DNA of 64,000 bases from Accumulibacter sp. (GTDB lineage Bacteria > Pseudomonadota > Gammaproteobacteria > Burkholderiales > Rhodocyclaceae): assembly GCF_023806565.1 (NCBI RefSeq), contig NZ_JAMTDV010000062.1, forward strand, positions 25,198 to 89,197. Reading direction: 5' to 3'. Positions 26,780-36,687 of this stretch are shown here, piece by piece (within the stretch, counting starts at the first letter, position 1; the number at the start of each line of letters is the position of its first letter). The notes under the pieces are model-generated. The model saw only the letters and a program-made list of their open reading frames with translations. It did not search any database and was not told the DNA's origin. The position numbers were made by a program, and so were the translations under genes.

Positions 26780-27522
26780 GCGGCAAAGCTCGCGACCAAC
26801 GAGCCCAGTAGCAGGTGCCAGCCATCTACCAGGACGAACAGCATCAGCTTCAAGGGCAGCGCCACCATCACTGGCGACATCATCATCATGCCCATCGACA
26901 TCAGCACGCTGGCCACGACCATGTCGACGATCAGAAACGGGATGAAAATGATGAAGCCGATCTGAAAGGCAGTCTTCAACTCGCTGGTGACGAAAGCCGG
27001 GATCAGCAGGCGCATCGGGATGTCGTCGGTGGAGGCGAAGCTCGGCGTTCTGGTGATGCGTGCGAACAGTGCGATGTCGGCTTCCCGCGTCTGTTTGAGC
27101 ATGAACTTGCGCAAGGGCACGGCGCCGCGCTCGACGGCCTGCAGGTAGGTGATCCGGTTCTCCGAGAGCGGCAGATAGGCGTCGGAGTAGAGGTCGTCGA
27201 GCACCGGCGACATGACGAAAAATGTCAGGAAAAGCGCGAGGCCGACCAGCACCTGATTGGGCGGCGAGGTTTGTGTGCCGAGCGCATGCCGCAACAACGA
27301 AAGGACGATGATGATGCGTGTGAAGCTGGTCATCATCAGCAGCGCAGCCGGCAGGAAGGTGAGCGCGGTCAGCGTCAGCAGCGTCTGGATCGACAGGCTG
27401 TAGGTCTGGACACCGTCGGCGCCGGCAGTGCTGGTCAGCATCGGCAGGCCACCGGCCTGGGCCCAGGCGGCCATTGGTGCGAACAGTGCGAGCAGCGTGG
27501 CGAAGTGCTTAGCTGCCTTCAT
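26776..27522 (-). CDS. fliP: Flagellar export gate protein FliP
   Basis: FliP forms the pentameric pore core of the flagellar export gate. The 248-residue precursor has a cleavable N-terminal signal ([18 protein letters not shown]), as known for FliP, then membrane segments with [20 protein letters not shown] and the diagnostic [20 protein letters not shown]. The C-terminal part has [19 protein letters not shown]. The start overlaps the end of fliO by 14 bases and the stop overlaps fliQ. Confidence 0.96.
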   Translation of the reverse strand: MKAAKHFATLLALFAPMAAWAQAGGLPMLTSTAGADGVQTYSLSIQTLLTLTALTFLPAALLMMTSFTRIIIVLSLLRHALGTQTSPPNQVLVGLALFLTFFVMSPVLDDLYSDAYLPLSENRITYLQAVERGAVPLRKFMLKQTREADIALFARITRTPSFASTDDIPMRLLIPAFVTSELKTAFQIGFIIFIPFLIVDMVVASVLMSMGMMMMSPVMVALPLKLMLFVLVDGWHLLLGSLVASFAA

Positions 27523-27958
27523 TCTTTCGTTCAGTGATCTGCTTCAGCCACTGTGCAAAATGCCGCTCGCCATCGCTGGCTGCTTTCAGCTCGCCTTTCG
27601 GCAGCGTGTGCAGGGTGCGGATCTGTCCTGGTACCAGCCCCACGACGATCCAGGTGTCAGCGATTTCCACCAGCACAATACGCTCGCGGGTGCCGATCAT
27701 CAGGCCGCCAACCACTCGCAAGGGGCCGCTGCTGCCGAATCCGCGACCGCCGTTGACTTTGCGCAGCAGGTACCCGGCGAGAAACACCACCCCGATGACC
27801 ACGAGCAGAGCGACTACCGTCTGCAGCAGCAAGCCGGCGGAAACTCCCGGCGCCTCACCAGCCACCGCCTGTGCCCCGGCGCGGGTCGACAGCAGCGCAA
27901 GCAACAGACCGGACGGGCTGTGGGTGCTGCGGTAGCGGATGAAATCCAAGTGTCGCAT
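27509..27958 (-). CDS. fliO: Flagellar export assembly protein FliO
   Basis: FliO helps assemble the FliP ring. The product (149 residues from the ATG at 27958) has a hydrophobic, signal-like N terminus ([16 protein letters not shown]) and one clear membrane helix ([20 protein letters not shown]). A cytoplasmic domain follows with [24 protein letters not shown] at 27979 would add seven residues; neither start has a good ribosome-binding site, so the start is uncertain. It lies between fliN and fliP, its normal position. Confidence 0.85.
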   Translation of the reverse strand: MRHLDFIRYRSTHSPSGLLLALLSTRAGAQAVAGEAPGVSAGLLLQTVVALLVVIGVVFLAGYLLRKVNGGRGFGSSGPLRVVGGLMIGTRERIVLVEIADTWIVVGLVPGQIRTLHTLPKGELKAASDGERHFAQWLKQITERKNEGS

Positions 27959-28075
27959 CGATCGGGAGGCCAGAACCAAGGGAGCTGGCTGCTATCTTAA
28001 AGCAAGCGAGGAGAAGATCAACTGGTCGCGCCCAGGCGGTAGCCGTCGAGAATCAGTACAGGAACCGATCGGCTT

Positions 28076-28510
28076 TCAATGTCCGATCTTGCGCGCCCTT
28101 TCCGATGGGGTGACGATGTCGGTCAGACGAATCCCGTACTTGTCATTGACCACCACCACTTCGCCCTGCGCGATCAGGGTGCCGTTGACGAAGACGTTCA
28201 GTGGTTCGCCGGCCATTGCGTCCAGCTCGACCACCGAACCATGCGCCAGTTGCAGGAGGTTCTTGATGGTGATCTTGGTGCGCCCGAGCTCGACGGTGAT
28301 CTGCACCGGAATGTCGAGGATCAAGTCGAGCTCGTTCATCAGCGAGGCCTTGTTGTCCTCTCCGTCAAAATGCGGGAAGAGGTCGGCGGGCGGCGGGTTG
28401 CTTGCCGACGAGCCATCACTCATCGACTGTTGTTCAGCCATCGCCGCGGCCCAGTCGTCGTCGAGAGCGGTGCCGTCGTCAGCCGGATTCGCGAATTCGT
28501 CTTCAGCCAT
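28076..28510 (-). CDS. fliN: Flagellar switch protein FliN
   Basis: FliN is the most abundant protein of the C-ring switch complex. The 144-residue product has an acidic, disordered N terminus (MAEDEFANPADDGTALDDDW) and a C-terminal SpoA-type domain (about residues 70-144) with LDLILDIPVQITVELGRTKI and VVVVNDKYGIRLTDIV. The ATG at 28510 overlaps the end of fliM by eight bases; a longer in-frame version would extend into fliM. A 117-base gap separates it from the fliO start. Confidence 0.95.
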   Translation of the reverse strand: MAEDEFANPADDGTALDDDWAAAMAEQQSMSDGSSASNPPPADLFPHFDGEDNKASLMNELDLILDIPVQITVELGRTKITIKNLLQLAHGSVVELDAMAGEPLNVFVNGTLIAQGEVVVVNDKYGIRLTDIVTPSERARKIGH

Positions 28511-29507
28511 TGCTTCCTCCGAGAGCAGGTTCCGGTTCCTCGCACGAGAGGAAGCGGTCGATCTTGAGCGCATACTTTCCGCCCTGCTGCCCGTACCGGC
28601 ATTCCATCAGCGGCACGTCGTCGACCAGGGCGACGGTCTTTTCCGGGATGTCCAGCGAAATGACGTCGCCTACCTTCATCGTCAGGATCTGGCGGAGGCT
28701 GAGAGTCCGCATCGCCAGTCTCGCCGTGATCTCCACTTCTGCGTCCTTTAGCTGCTTGCGCAACATGATGATCCAGCGGCGGTCGGATGACAGCTGGTCG
28801 CTCTGCATGCCGCTGTAGAGCAGGTCGCGAATCGGTTCGAGCATCGAGTATGGAAAACAGATGTGCATGTCGGCGTTAGAGCCGCTCAATTCGAGCGAGA
28901 AAGTCGTCGCTATGACAATCTCGGATGGCGTCGCGATGTTCGCGAATTGCGAATTCATCTCCGAGCGGACGTACTCGAAATCCATCTCGTACACCGGTTT
29001 CCACGATCGCGCGTATTCGCTGAAAACCACTCCAAGCAAGCCCTGGATGATGCGCTGTTCAGTCGGAGTGAAATCCCGTCCCTCGACTCGCGTGTGGAAG
29101 CGGCCGTCGCCGCCGAACATGTTGTCGACGACCAGAAACACCAGGCTGGGATCGAAGACGACCAAGGCTGTGCCACGTAACGGCTTGGCCGCAACCAGAT
29201 TCAGGTTGGCCGGAACTACCAGGTTGCGGGTGAACTCGCTGTATTTCTGGACGCGGATCGAGCCAACGGCGATTTCGACACTGCGCTGGAGGTAGTTGAA
29301 CAGTCCAATGCGCAGGTAGCGGGCAAAACGCTCATTGACCAGATCGAGAGTCGGCATGCGGCCACGAACGATCCGCTCCTGCGTTCCCAGATTGTAGGTA
29401 CGTGCGCCTTCGACAGGCTCGTCGGATGGTTCGGGTTCGTCGGCCTCGCCGCTGACGCCCTTGAGCAGAGCGTCGACTTCGTCCTGCGAGAGGAAGTCCG
29501 AACTCAT
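28503..29507 (-). CDS. fliM: Flagellar switch protein FliM
   Basis: FliM binds CheY-P and transmits the signal to FliG. The 334-residue product has the N-terminal CheY-binding peptide (SSDFLSQDEVDALLKGV), the middle domain with LGTQERIVRGRMPTLDLVNE, and a C-terminal SpoA-like domain shared with FliN (MKVGDVISLDIPEKTVALVD). The start lies six bases after the fliL stop. CheY encoded at 1.7 kb is the expected partner. Confidence 0.97.
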   Translation of the reverse strand: MSSDFLSQDEVDALLKGVSGEADEPEPSDEPVEGARTYNLGTQERIVRGRMPTLDLVNERFARYLRIGLFNYLQRSVEIAVGSIRVQKYSEFTRNLVVPANLNLVAAKPLRGTALVVFDPSLVFLVVDNMFGGDGRFHTRVEGRDFTPTEQRIIQGLLGVVFSEYARSWKPVYEMDFEYVRSEMNSQFANIATPSEIVIATTFSLELSGSNADMHICFPYSMLEPIRDLLYSGMQSDQLSSDRRWIIMLRKQLKDAEVEITARLAMRTLSLRQILTMKVGDVISLDIPEKTVALVDDVPLMECRYGQQGGKYALKIDRFLSCEEPEPALGGSNG

Positions 29508-29513
29508 CGCCGA

Positions 29514-30059
29514 TCACTGGATGATGAACGAAGTAAACAGTACCTCTTTGACCGGCCAGTCGTGCTTCTTGCCTCTGCCGGCGGGGTCAAGTATGCCGTT
29601 GATCTTGTCCTTGATTTCCTCGGCGAGCTGTTCCTTGCCGCCTGTGGTGACCAGGTCTGAAGCCTTCTTGCTTGATAGCAGCAGGGTCAGGTCGTTGCGC
29701 AGCTTGGGCATGTATACCTTGAGCTGTTCGGCAGTCTGCGCCTCGTCGACCTCGACCGAAACGACCAGTTGCAGGTATTGGTCGCCATGTTCCGGTACGA
29801 GGTTCACGGTGAAGGCGTCGAGCGCAACGTAGACCGGTGGCGCATTCCTGTCGGTCTTCTTGCGTTTGACCGGCTTGGCCTTCTCCACAGCGACTTCATC
29901 CTCGTCGTCGCGATCGGGCGAGTGTTTCAACAGCACGAACGCGGTCACTGCGCCGACGCCAAGAAGCAGCACCAGGGCGGCGATGATGATCAACAACTTC
30001 TTGTTCTTGGCCGGCGCGCCGCCCGCGCCCTCGGCTGCCGGCTTTGTGTCCTTGGCCAT
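29514..30059 (-). CDS. fliL: Stator-associated membrane protein FliL
   Basis: FliL is an inner-membrane protein near the basal body that supports stator function. The 181-residue product has an N-terminal cytoplasmic tail, one membrane helix (about residues 21-44, KLLIIIAALVLLLGVGAVTA), a charged linker (DRDDEDEVAVEKAKPVKRKK), and a periplasmic domain with VYVALDAFTVNLV and YLQLVVSVEV. The ATG is preceded by AGGGAGAG. It lies between fliK and fliM. Confidence 0.93.
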   Translation of the reverse strand: MAKDTKPAAEGAGGAPAKNKKLLIIIAALVLLLGVGAVTAFVLLKHSPDRDDEDEVAVEKAKPVKRKKTDRNAPPVYVALDAFTVNLVPEHGDQYLQLVVSVEVDEAQTAEQLKVYMPKLRNDLTLLLSSKKASDLVTTGGKEQLAEEIKDKINGILDPAGRGKKHDWPVKEVLFTSFIIQ

Positions 30060-30135
30060 TGCGAAAATCTCTCCCTGGGTCCTGCCGCCTCTGTCGTTCC
30101 GGCTGTCGCGCGCAGCGCCGGCGGCGAGGCGGTCT

Positions 30136-31170
30136 CTACGCGAAAATGTCGATCAATCCATGACCGCAGCGGGTGACGACGGTCTTGCCCGGCAGCGCGC
30201 TGGCGGAATCACCGGCAAGTATAGCGTTATCGGCGGCGACACGGGGCTGGCGCGGTTGTCCCGGTTGATCGCCCGTTTGCCGCTGGAAAGATTCGCTACC
30301 CACACTAACCTGGCCGAGGTCGATGCCCGCCAAGGCGAACATTTCGCGCAGGCGCGGCACGGCTGCTTCGATGGTGCCACGCACGTCGGCGCTGGGCGAG
30401 ACGAAGTGGGCGTCGGCGCTCTCCTTGTTGACGTTCAGGATGATATCGATCGATCCCAGCTGTGGCGGGTGCAGGCTCAATTGCGCTACCTGTCGGTCGT
30501 TTCCCGCCAACCACAACAGTTTGTGGCCAAATTCGCTGCTCCAGGCGGGGTCGTGCAGTGGCACGTCGAGTTCGCGCGGGGCTTCGCGGCCGGCCACTGC
30601 AGCGTGCGGCGGCGGAGCGTTGAGATGCGCCAGGGTGACTGTAGTCGCGACCGGTTCGCTCTCGCCACGGGCGGCACGTTCGAAGGAACGGGCAGCGAGT
30701 TGGGCAACGGCAAATCTTGCCGCTTCGCCGTCGATGGCGGCGGAGCCGGCCGCCGGTGGCTGCCGGTCGTCGCCAATCGGCAGCTGGCTGCCGGCCACAT
30801 TGCCGGCAGCGGTTGTCACGGAGGCTGTCGGCGAGCCATCGATCGCTCCCGTAGTGGTCGGACTGGTCGTCGATCTGGTCGCGACGGGAGCAGCAACTCC
30901 CGCAAGAGCTGGCGAGAAGCCTGGCGTGGCCAGGAGCGCTGGATCGGCTGCCGTCGGGTCGACCTTCGGCGTTACGGTCCCGTCGTCGCGGGCCGCTGTC
31001 GCGTCGCGATCGCGGCTGATTGCGGCGGGGTTCGCCTCGGTGGCCGGCAGGCCGAACAGGATGTTGGCAAAGTCGACACTGTCATCCGGCTGATCGGTGG
31101 CCGTCCTGCCGTTATCGATGTTTGCTCGAACGGGCGTTCCGGTGGACGCGGAAACAATGGCAATGCTCAT
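30136..31170 (-). CDS. fliK: Hook-length control protein FliK
   Basis: FliK measures hook length and triggers the FlhB specificity switch. The 344-residue product is low-complexity, Ala/Thr/Pro-rich, through about residue 215. The conserved C-terminal hook-length domain contains LSLHPPQLGSIDIILNVNKE and FVSPSADVRGTIEAAVPRLR. The ATG at 31170 is preceded by AGGGAGAGATC; a start 33 bases upstream lacks such a site. The divergent N-terminal half is normal for the family. Confidence 0.92.
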   Translation of the reverse strand: MSIAIVSASTGTPVRANIDNGRTATDQPDDSVDFANILFGLPATEANPAAISRDRDATAARDDGTVTPKVDPTAADPALLATPGFSPALAGVAAPVATRSTTSPTTTGAIDGSPTASVTTAAGNVAGSQLPIGDDRQPPAAGSAAIDGEAARFAVAQLAARSFERAARGESEPVATTVTLAHLNAPPPHAAVAGREAPRELDVPLHDPAWSSEFGHKLLWLAGNDRQVAQLSLHPPQLGSIDIILNVNKESADAHFVSPSADVRGTIEAAVPRLREMFALAGIDLGQVSVGSESFQRQTGDQPGQPRQPRVAADNAILAGDSASALPGKTVVTRCGHGLIDIFA

Positions 31171-31230
31171 GATCTCTCCCTCTCCGAAAGCGGCAGCCAA
31201 CATCCAAGCAACAAACGTGCCTCTCCGCTC

Positions 31231-31677
31231 TCACGACTCGTGTGCGTCGTCGCAGCTGCGGGCGGCGAACTCGTCCTGGGTTTTTTGCTCGAGGCGAAAT
31301 TCGAGTCGTTCTTCGCTGGCTCGGTGGCGGGCGGAGAGAGTGTCGAAGGCCTGCAGTCGGTTGCGGCGATTTTGCCACTCGGCCTGACCGGCAGCGGTGT
31401 CCGCCTGCTGGCGGCCGACTGCCTGGGTCTGCTGCTCGATCACTTCGTCGAGGCGGTCGAGAAAGTCCTGGTAGTTGCGCCACGCCGGTTGCCCGAGCCC
31501 GTCCTGGGCAGCTTGGCGAAAGCGGGCGCTGTACTCGTCGCGATACTGCAGCAGCATGTCGAGCTTTTGCCGGGCATCGCGTTCCGCCGCCAGCAGGCGA
31601 GCCAGGCTCAGCGTCGCCTCGTCGCTACGGCGGCGCATCAGTTCGAGTACCGTCTGCAGGGCGAAAGGTCTGCTCAC
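31231..31677 (-). CDS. fliJ: Flagellar export chaperone FliJ
   Basis: FliJ is the coiled-coil stalk of the flagellar export ATPase complex. The 148-residue product is almost entirely helical and charged, with the N-terminal FALQTVLELMRRRSDEATLS and central DARQKLDMLLQYRDEYSARF. The GTG at 31677 gives the normal FliJ length; a longer in-frame alternative would begin inside fliI. Its ribosome-binding site is weak, which suggests translation linked to fliI. fliK follows after 60 bases. Confidence 0.88.
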   Translation of the reverse strand: MSRPFALQTVLELMRRRSDEATLSLARLLAAERDARQKLDMLLQYRDEYSARFRQAAQDGLGQPAWRNYQDFLDRLDEVIEQQTQAVGRQQADTAAGQAEWQNRRNRLQAFDTLSARHRASEERLEFRLEQKTQDEFAARSCDDAHES

Positions 31678-31720
31678 GACCAATCCGCGGCCCGATCCGA
31701 GGACGCGCAAAGTGGTTCGG

Positions 31721-33145
31721 TCACGGTTCCGCACCAAACAGGGCGAACAACTCGGTCACACTCTGCGCAAACCCGGCGCGCTGACTCAGGCTCTGCTGCA
31801 ATAGTTCCTCGAATCGCGGATAGATCGCGATCGCCTGGTCGAGCTGCGGGTCGGAGCCAGCGGCGTAGGCACCCACGCTGATCAGATCGCGCGATCGCTG
31901 ATAGCGCGCGAACAGACTCCTGAACCTCCGGATGTGTTCGAGGTGTGCAGGGTTTACCAAGTTCACCATGGCGCGCGAGATCGACTGTTCGACGTCGATT
32001 GCCGGATAGTGACCGGCGTCGGCCAAGGTTCGCGAGAGCACGATGTGACCGTCGAGGATGGCTCTCGCGGCATCGACTACGGGATCCTGCTGATCGTCAC
32101 CCTCCGCCAGTACTGTGTAGAAGCCAGTGATCGAACCACCGCCGTCGGCGCCATTTCCGGCGCGCTCGACAAGCTGCGGTAGTCGCGCGAAAACCGACGG
32201 CGGGTAGCCGCGAGTGACCGGTGGCTCGCCGATCGCGAGAGCGATCTCTCGCTGCGCCATCGCATAGCGGGTCAGCGAGTCCATGATCAGCAGCACATGA
32301 CGGCCCTGGTCGCGGAAATACTCGGCGATACAGGTTGCGTAGGCCGCCCCCTGCAGGCGCATCAGAGGGCTTACATCGGCCGGGGCGGCAACGACTACCG
32401 AACGGTCGAGTCCTTCCTCACCGAGAATCTGCTCGATGAACTCCTTGACTTCGCGACCACGCTCGCCGATCAGGCCGACGACGGTGACGTCGGCTTCGGT
32501 ATAGCGCGCCATCATCCCGAGCAGAACGCTCTTGCCCACGCCGGAACCGGCGAACAATCCCATGCGCTGGCCGCGGCCGACGGACAGCAGGGCATTTATG
32601 GCTCGCACTCCGACGTCGAGCGGCTCCTTGATAGGCGCTCGGGACATCGGGTTGACCGGTCGACTCTGCAGCGGCCGCAGGAATTTCGCACGCAACGGGC
32701 CGAGTCGATCGAGCGGTCTGCCGGCGCCGTCGATGATGCGACCAAGCAAGGATTCGCCGACGGGAACGAGTTTGGCGCGATCAATCGAGCGCCGGCGTGC
32801 CGGTGAAGGCAGGCCGACCCGCGGCGGCTGCGCGGGGATATCGAGGGCGACCACGCGGGCCCCGGGCGACAGGCCATAGACATCCTCCGACGGCATCAGG
32901 AAGATGCGTTCGCCATGGAAGCCGACCACCTCGGCCTCGATCGACGAGCCACCGATGGGAGTGATCCGGCAGGAACTGCCGAGTGGCAACTTGAGTCCCG
33001 ATGCTTCCATCACCAGACCGTTGATTCGCGTCAGGTGGCCGCTTGGCAGCAGTGAATTGGCCTGACTGGCGGTTTGCCGACAGCCGTCCAGAAAGTCGCG
33101 CCAAGCGACCAGGTGGCGATTGTCCCGAATCTCGTGCCCGTTCAT
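31721..33145 (-). CDS. fliI: Flagellar export ATPase FliI
   Basis: FliI is the hexameric ATPase that energises export and releases chaperones. The 474-residue product has a Walker A segment AGSGVGKS at about residues 199-206 and the Walker B region [34 protein letters not shown] and [18 protein letters not shown] are hallmarks of FliI and related type III ATPases. The ATG at 33145 overlaps the fliH stop (ATGA) and is preferred over a start 18 bases upstream. Length is typical. Confidence 0.96.
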   Translation of the reverse strand: MNGHEIRDNRHLVAWRDFLDGCRQTASQANSLLPSGHLTRINGLVMEASGLKLPLGSSCRITPIGGSSIEAEVVGFHGERIFLMPSEDVYGLSPGARVVALDIPAQPPRVGLPSPARRRSIDRAKLVPVGESLLGRIIDGAGRPLDRLGPLRAKFLRPLQSRPVNPMSRAPIKEPLDVGVRAINALLSVGRGQRMGLFAGSGVGKSVLLGMMARYTEADVTVVGLIGERGREVKEFIEQILGEEGLDRSVVVAAPADVSPLMRLQGAAYATCIAEYFRDQGRHVLLIMDSLTRYAMAQREIALAIGEPPVTRGYPPSVFARLPQLVERAGNGADGGGSITGFYTVLAEGDDQQDPVVDAARAILDGHIVLSRTLADAGHYPAIDVEQSISRAMVNLVNPAHLEHIRRFRSLFARYQRSRDLISVGAYAAGSDPQLDQAIAIYPRFEELLQQSLSQRAGFAQSVTELFALFGAEP

Positions 33146-33855
33146 CCCCGCACATCCAGCCATTCCTGGCTCACACCGATGGCCTCGATGACTCGCCGCC
33201 AGCGTGTTTCCACGGTTGCGTCCACTTCGCCAGCGCCCAGTTCGACGCGACAGCCACCAGCGCTGAGTGCGCTGTCATCGATGATTCGCCAATTGGCGTG
33301 CGCCAGCCGCTCGCCGAGATGGCTGCGTACCAGAGCCGCATCTTGCGGATTGACGAAAAGCATGGGCTGTCCGTGGTGGCCGTGCAGCGTGCTGACTGCT
33401 TCTCTGACTACCGGCAGGAGCAGTTCGGGACGCACGCGCAGACTCTGGCGCAAGACCTGATTCGCTATCTCGATTGCCAGGCCCAGCAACTGGTCGGCGA
33501 CATTCTGGTCGATTTCTGCCAGCGCCTGCTGCAGGTTGTCCATCAGTGCCGCAAGGGTCGTCGCTGCATCCTTGGCCGCTGTGCTGCCGGTGGCGTATCC
33601 GGCTGCATAGCCGTCCGCGTATCCGGATGCACGTGCTTCTTCTTCGATACGTTGGACGTCCTCGGCGGTGGGCAGGACTACTGCCGGTTCCGGCGGCGCG
33701 GGCTCGGCCGCGATCGTCGGCGCGAGCGGCGAGAGCGCTTCCACCGCTGGCGGTTCGGAAGGAAGCTGCGCGGCGCGCTGCTCCGTCGCGAAGGCAGCCA
33801 CCTCCCAGCGCTGGTAGGCGGTCAATTTCTCCTTCGGGATAAGCCGATCCTTCAT
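33142..33855 (-). CDS. fliH: Export ATPase regulator FliH
   Basis: FliH is the peripheral stalk and negative regulator of FliI and also links the ATPase to the C ring. The 237-residue product has a charged N terminus ([20 protein letters not shown]), an Ala/Glu/Pro-rich middle, Gly-rich spacing near [19 protein letters not shown], and a helical C-terminal domain with [18 protein letters not shown]. The repeated AxxxG/GxxxG-like pattern ([12 protein letters not shown]) is a known feature of FliH. It lies eight bases after fliG. Confidence 0.92.
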   Translation of the reverse strand: MKDRLIPKEKLTAYQRWEVAAFATEQRAAQLPSEPPAVEALSPLAPTIAAEPAPPEPAVVLPTAEDVQRIEEEARASGYADGYAAGYATGSTAAKDAATTLAALMDNLQQALAEIDQNVADQLLGLAIEIANQVLRQSLRVRPELLLPVVREAVSTLHGHHGQPMLFVNPQDAALVRSHLGERLAHANWRIIDDSALSAGGCRVELGAGEVDATVETRWRRVIEAIGVSQEWLDVRG

Positions 33856-33863
33856 CGGCGTGC

Positions 33864-34862
33864 TCAGACCATTTGTTCGCCACCCGCACCGCCGAGCACG
33901 ATCTGCCCTTCGTCAGCCAGGCGTCGAACGATCTTGAGGATTTCCTTCTGTTCGGCCTCGACTTCCGACAGGCGAACCGGTCCACGCGAATCGAGATCTT
34001 CACGCAGCATTTCTGCTGCACGCTGCGACATGTTCTTGAAGATTTTCTCGCGCAGCGGTTCGCTCGCTCCCTTCATGGCCAGGATCAGCGATTCCGACTG
34101 GATTTCGCGCAGCAGCAGCTGAATTGCCCGGTCTTCGAGCTCGAGCAGATTTTCGAAAACGAACATCTCGTCGAGAATCCTCTGCGCCAGATCGGGATCG
34201 TATTCGCGGATCGAGTCGAGGACCGCGGCTTCATTGGCGCTGCCCATCGAATTGAGCATTTCGGCGACGGCACGCACGCCACCCATGGCCGACTTCTTCA
34301 TGCTGGTAGAACCCGAAAGCAGACGGAGCATCACCTCGTTCAGTTCCTTCAACGCCTCCGGCAAAATGCCTTCGAGCGTCGCGATGCGAAGGATCACGTC
34401 ATTGCGCAGCCGCTCGGTGAACTGGTTGAGGACCTCGCTGGCATGGTCGTGCGCCAGGTGGACAAGAATCGTGGCAATAATCTGCGGATGTTCATTCTTG
34501 ATCAGATCGGCCACCGTCGCGGCATCCATCCATTTCAGGCCTTCGATGCCGTTGGTCTCGCCGGGTTGCAGAATGCGGGAGATCAGGTTGGACGCCTTGT
34601 CGTCACCGAGAGCCTTGGTGAGGACCGAGCGTACGTAGCTGCTGGTGTCTACGCGCACCGCTGCCGACTCTGCAGCCGATTGCTGGAACTCCGCGAGCAC
34701 CTCATCGACACGCGTGCGCGGCACCGATGTCAGTCCGGCCATGGCATGTCCAAGCCTCTGCACATCCTTCGGTCCGAGATGCTTGAGCACTTCGGCGGCA
34801 TGATCCTCGCCGAGAGCGATCAACAGAATCGCACTTTTCTCCACACCGACTTCAGCTGGCAT
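33864..34862 (-). CDS. fliG: Flagellar motor switch protein FliG
   Basis: FliG is the rotor protein that interacts with the stator and generates torque. The 332-residue product begins with KSAILLIALGEDHAAEVLKH, has the central domain with EHPQIIATILVHLAHDHASE, and the C-terminal torque helix region with DDRAIQLLLREI-like sequence (LEDRAIQLLLREIQSESLIL). Length is normal. Its start overlaps the fliF stop by eleven bases, consistent with the fixed one-to-one FliF-FliG stoichiometry. Confidence 0.97.
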   Translation of the reverse strand: MPAEVGVEKSAILLIALGEDHAAEVLKHLGPKDVQRLGHAMAGLTSVPRTRVDEVLAEFQQSAAESAAVRVDTSSYVRSVLTKALGDDKASNLISRILQPGETNGIEGLKWMDAATVADLIKNEHPQIIATILVHLAHDHASEVLNQFTERLRNDVILRIATLEGILPEALKELNEVMLRLLSGSTSMKKSAMGGVRAVAEMLNSMGSANEAAVLDSIREYDPDLAQRILDEMFVFENLLELEDRAIQLLLREIQSESLILAMKGASEPLREKIFKNMSQRAAEMLREDLDSRGPVRLSEVEAEQKEILKIVRRLADEGQIVLGGAGGEQMV

Positions 34863-36582
34863 TGGCGCCGATCCATTCCTTGATGATGCTGGCTACGAGC
34901 TGCGGGTCCTGCTGCGCCAGTTCGCGCGCTTCGGCGAGCCGCTTTTCGAGCAATTCGGCGGCGGTCGGAACGTGCTCGTGAGCAGCCCCCGCCTCTTCCT
35001 CATCCGCCAGCACGTCGATGTTGCTGCCCACGCTGGCAGTGCTTCCCGGCGGGCCTTGAAGCATGGTCTTGAGCAATGGTCGCACGACAGCGAGCAGCAG
35101 GTAGGCGATGATACCGGCAATCGCACCGTACTTGACGAGGTCCTTGAGCAGCGCGAGTATTTCGGGGTCGCGCCAGGCCGGCAGGACTTCTTCCTTCTCA
35201 CTCGCAGTGAACGACGCAGTGGCCACCGACAGCGTATCGCCTCGCTCCTTGCTGAAGCCCATCGCCTCCTTGACGAGATCGCTGATCTGCTTCAGTTCGG
35301 CGTCCGGCAGCGGTTTGCTGACTGCCTTTCCGTCCTTGCCGATTTCCTTGCGCTGATTGACGACGACCGCACCCGAGAGGCGTTTGATGGTACCCACAGA
35401 CTGCTTGACATGGCGGATCGTCTTGTCCACCTCGTAGTTGATCGTCGAGTTCTTGCTGGTGCTGATCGGCTGCCCGACACTGGCGATCGGTGCCTGCACG
35501 CCTGCGGCGTTGATCTGTCCCGGCACGGGGCGGGCGCCGCTGGTCGCGGCGGCAGGCGCCGGAGGCTGGGTCACTGGCGCGCTGGCCGGCGCGGGAGGCT
35601 GGTTGCTGAGTGCGCCGGGAATGCCCTGCGCATTCGGGTTGGTGGTCGCGGACTCGCTGATCTGCTGACTGCGAATGCTGACGTCCGGTGGTGCCGCGTT
35701 GGGTCGATGCGTTTCGGCAGTCTGTTCGGCTTCGGAGAAGTCGATGTCGGCGGCGATCTGCACGCGCGCGTTGCCCACGCCTACGATCGGCGTCACGATG
35801 TCCTCGACCCGCTTGATGATGCTCGCCTCGACTTCCTGGACGTACTTGACCTGCGTCGGGTCCAGGCCGGCTTCGAGCAGGCGGCTCTTCATCTGCGACA
35901 GCAGGGTGCCGCTCTGGTCGAGCACGGTGACGCTGGACGCTGCCAGTTGTGGCACGCTGGCGGCGACCAGATTCTGGATTCCGGCGATCTGGGCGGCGTC
36001 GAGCGATCGTCCGGGATAGACGTTGAGCATCACTGACGCCGACGGCCTGAGCTCCTCCCGCATGAAGACGCTTGGCTTCGGAATTGCCAGGTGAACGCGC
36101 GCAGCCTGCACCGCCGCGATCGACTGGATAGTGCGCGACAATTCCCCTTCGAGACCGCGTTGGTAATTGACCTGTTCAGCAAACTGGCTGATGCCGAACT
36201 TCTGGCTTTCCATCAATTCGAAACCGACGGCGCCGCCGCGCGGCAGTCCCTGTGCCGCGAGGCGCAACCGGACATCATGTACCCGGCTGGCGGGAACCAG
36301 AATGGCGCTGCCGGAGTCACTGAACTTGAACGGGACATTCATCTGTTCGAGTGCGGCGATGATTGCACCGCCGTCGCGCTCGCCGATGTTCGAAAACAGG
36401 ATCCTGAACTCGCTTTGCCGGAACAGCATTGCCGCCGTGACGAGGAGGGCGATCACGGCTGCGACCGACACCATGAGCACCACCTTTTGCTGGTTGTTCA
36501 GACGTGCCAAAGCTTCGCGCGCGCGATCCAGTGGACTATCCGTGCCAGCAGTGGGGGTGCTTTCGGTTTCGGCTGTCGCCAT
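34852..36582 (-). CDS. fliF: Flagellar MS-ring protein FliF
   Basis: FliF forms the inner-membrane MS ring, the foundation of the basal body. The 576-residue product has a first membrane helix near residues 35-57 (KVVLMVSVAAVIALLVTAAM). Periplasmic ring domains follow with VPFKFSDSGSAILVPASRVH and SFERGLEGELSRT-like sequence (NYQRGLEGELSRTI). A Pro/Ala-rich spacer, a second helix near 490-510, and an acidic C-terminal FliG-binding tail complete it. The ATG at 36582 is chosen because it removes about 50 residues of unrelated, promoter-derived sequence. It is the first gene of the long minus-strand operon. Confidence 0.95.
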   Translation of the reverse strand: MATAETESTPTAGTDSPLDRAREALARLNNQQKVVLMVSVAAVIALLVTAAMLFRQSEFRILFSNIGERDGGAIIAALEQMNVPFKFSDSGSAILVPASRVHDVRLRLAAQGLPRGGAVGFELMESQKFGISQFAEQVNYQRGLEGELSRTIQSIAAVQAARVHLAIPKPSVFMREELRPSASVMLNVYPGRSLDAAQIAGIQNLVAASVPQLAASSVTVLDQSGTLLSQMKSRLLEAGLDPTQVKYVQEVEASIIKRVEDIVTPIVGVGNARVQIAADIDFSEAEQTAETHRPNAAPPDVSIRSQQISESATTNPNAQGIPGALSNQPPAPASAPVTQPPAPAAATSGARPVPGQINAAGVQAPIASVGQPISTSKNSTINYEVDKTIRHVKQSVGTIKRLSGAVVVNQRKEIGKDGKAVSKPLPDAELKQISDLVKEAMGFSKERGDTLSVATASFTASEKEEVLPAWRDPEILALLKDLVKYGAIAGIIAYLLLAVVRPLLKTMLQGPPGSTASVGSNIDVLADEEEAGAAHEHVPTAAELLEKRLAEARELAQQDPQLVASIIKEWIGANAS

Positions 36583-36600
36583 CCTGTGATTTGGTGATGA

Positions 36601-36618
36601 GCCTGCAATCGAGCAGGC
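36601..36618. repeat. Perfect dyad in the fliF/flrB intergenic region
   Basis: GCCTGC and GCAGGC flank six bases (AATCGA). The dyad lies in the untranslated leader of fliF, downstream of its candidate sigma-54 start near 36657. It could be a hairpin in the leader or a regulator-binding site; nothing in the sequence decides. Confidence 0.45.
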
Positions 36619-36667
36619 AAAGAGAGCGAAAAAGGATTGATAATTCTCCCTTATTGTAGCTGTTAAT

Positions 36668-36683
36668 TGCATGGGACCTGCCA
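36668..36683 (-). promoter_or_regulatory. Candidate sigma-54 promoter of the fliF operon
   Basis: On the minus strand the bases read TGGCAGG, four bases, ATGCA. The invariant -24 GG and -12 GC are present with exact spacing. The site is divergent to, and immediately in front of, the flrB start. Transcription would begin near 36657, about 75 bases before the fliF ATG. The same TGGCAG plus ATGCA variant occurs before cheY. Confidence 0.65.
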
Positions 36684-36687
36684 TCGG

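Noticed and set aside
29860-31881. 673-codon plus-strand open frame opposite fliL, fliK and fliJ
   Set aside because: The minus-strand proteins FliL, FliK and FliJ have family signatures; the opposite frame has none.
36601-36625. Sigma-54-like TGCCTGC...TTGCA on the minus strand before fliF
   Set aside because: It lacks the invariant -24 GG; the site at 36668-36683 fits the consensus far better.
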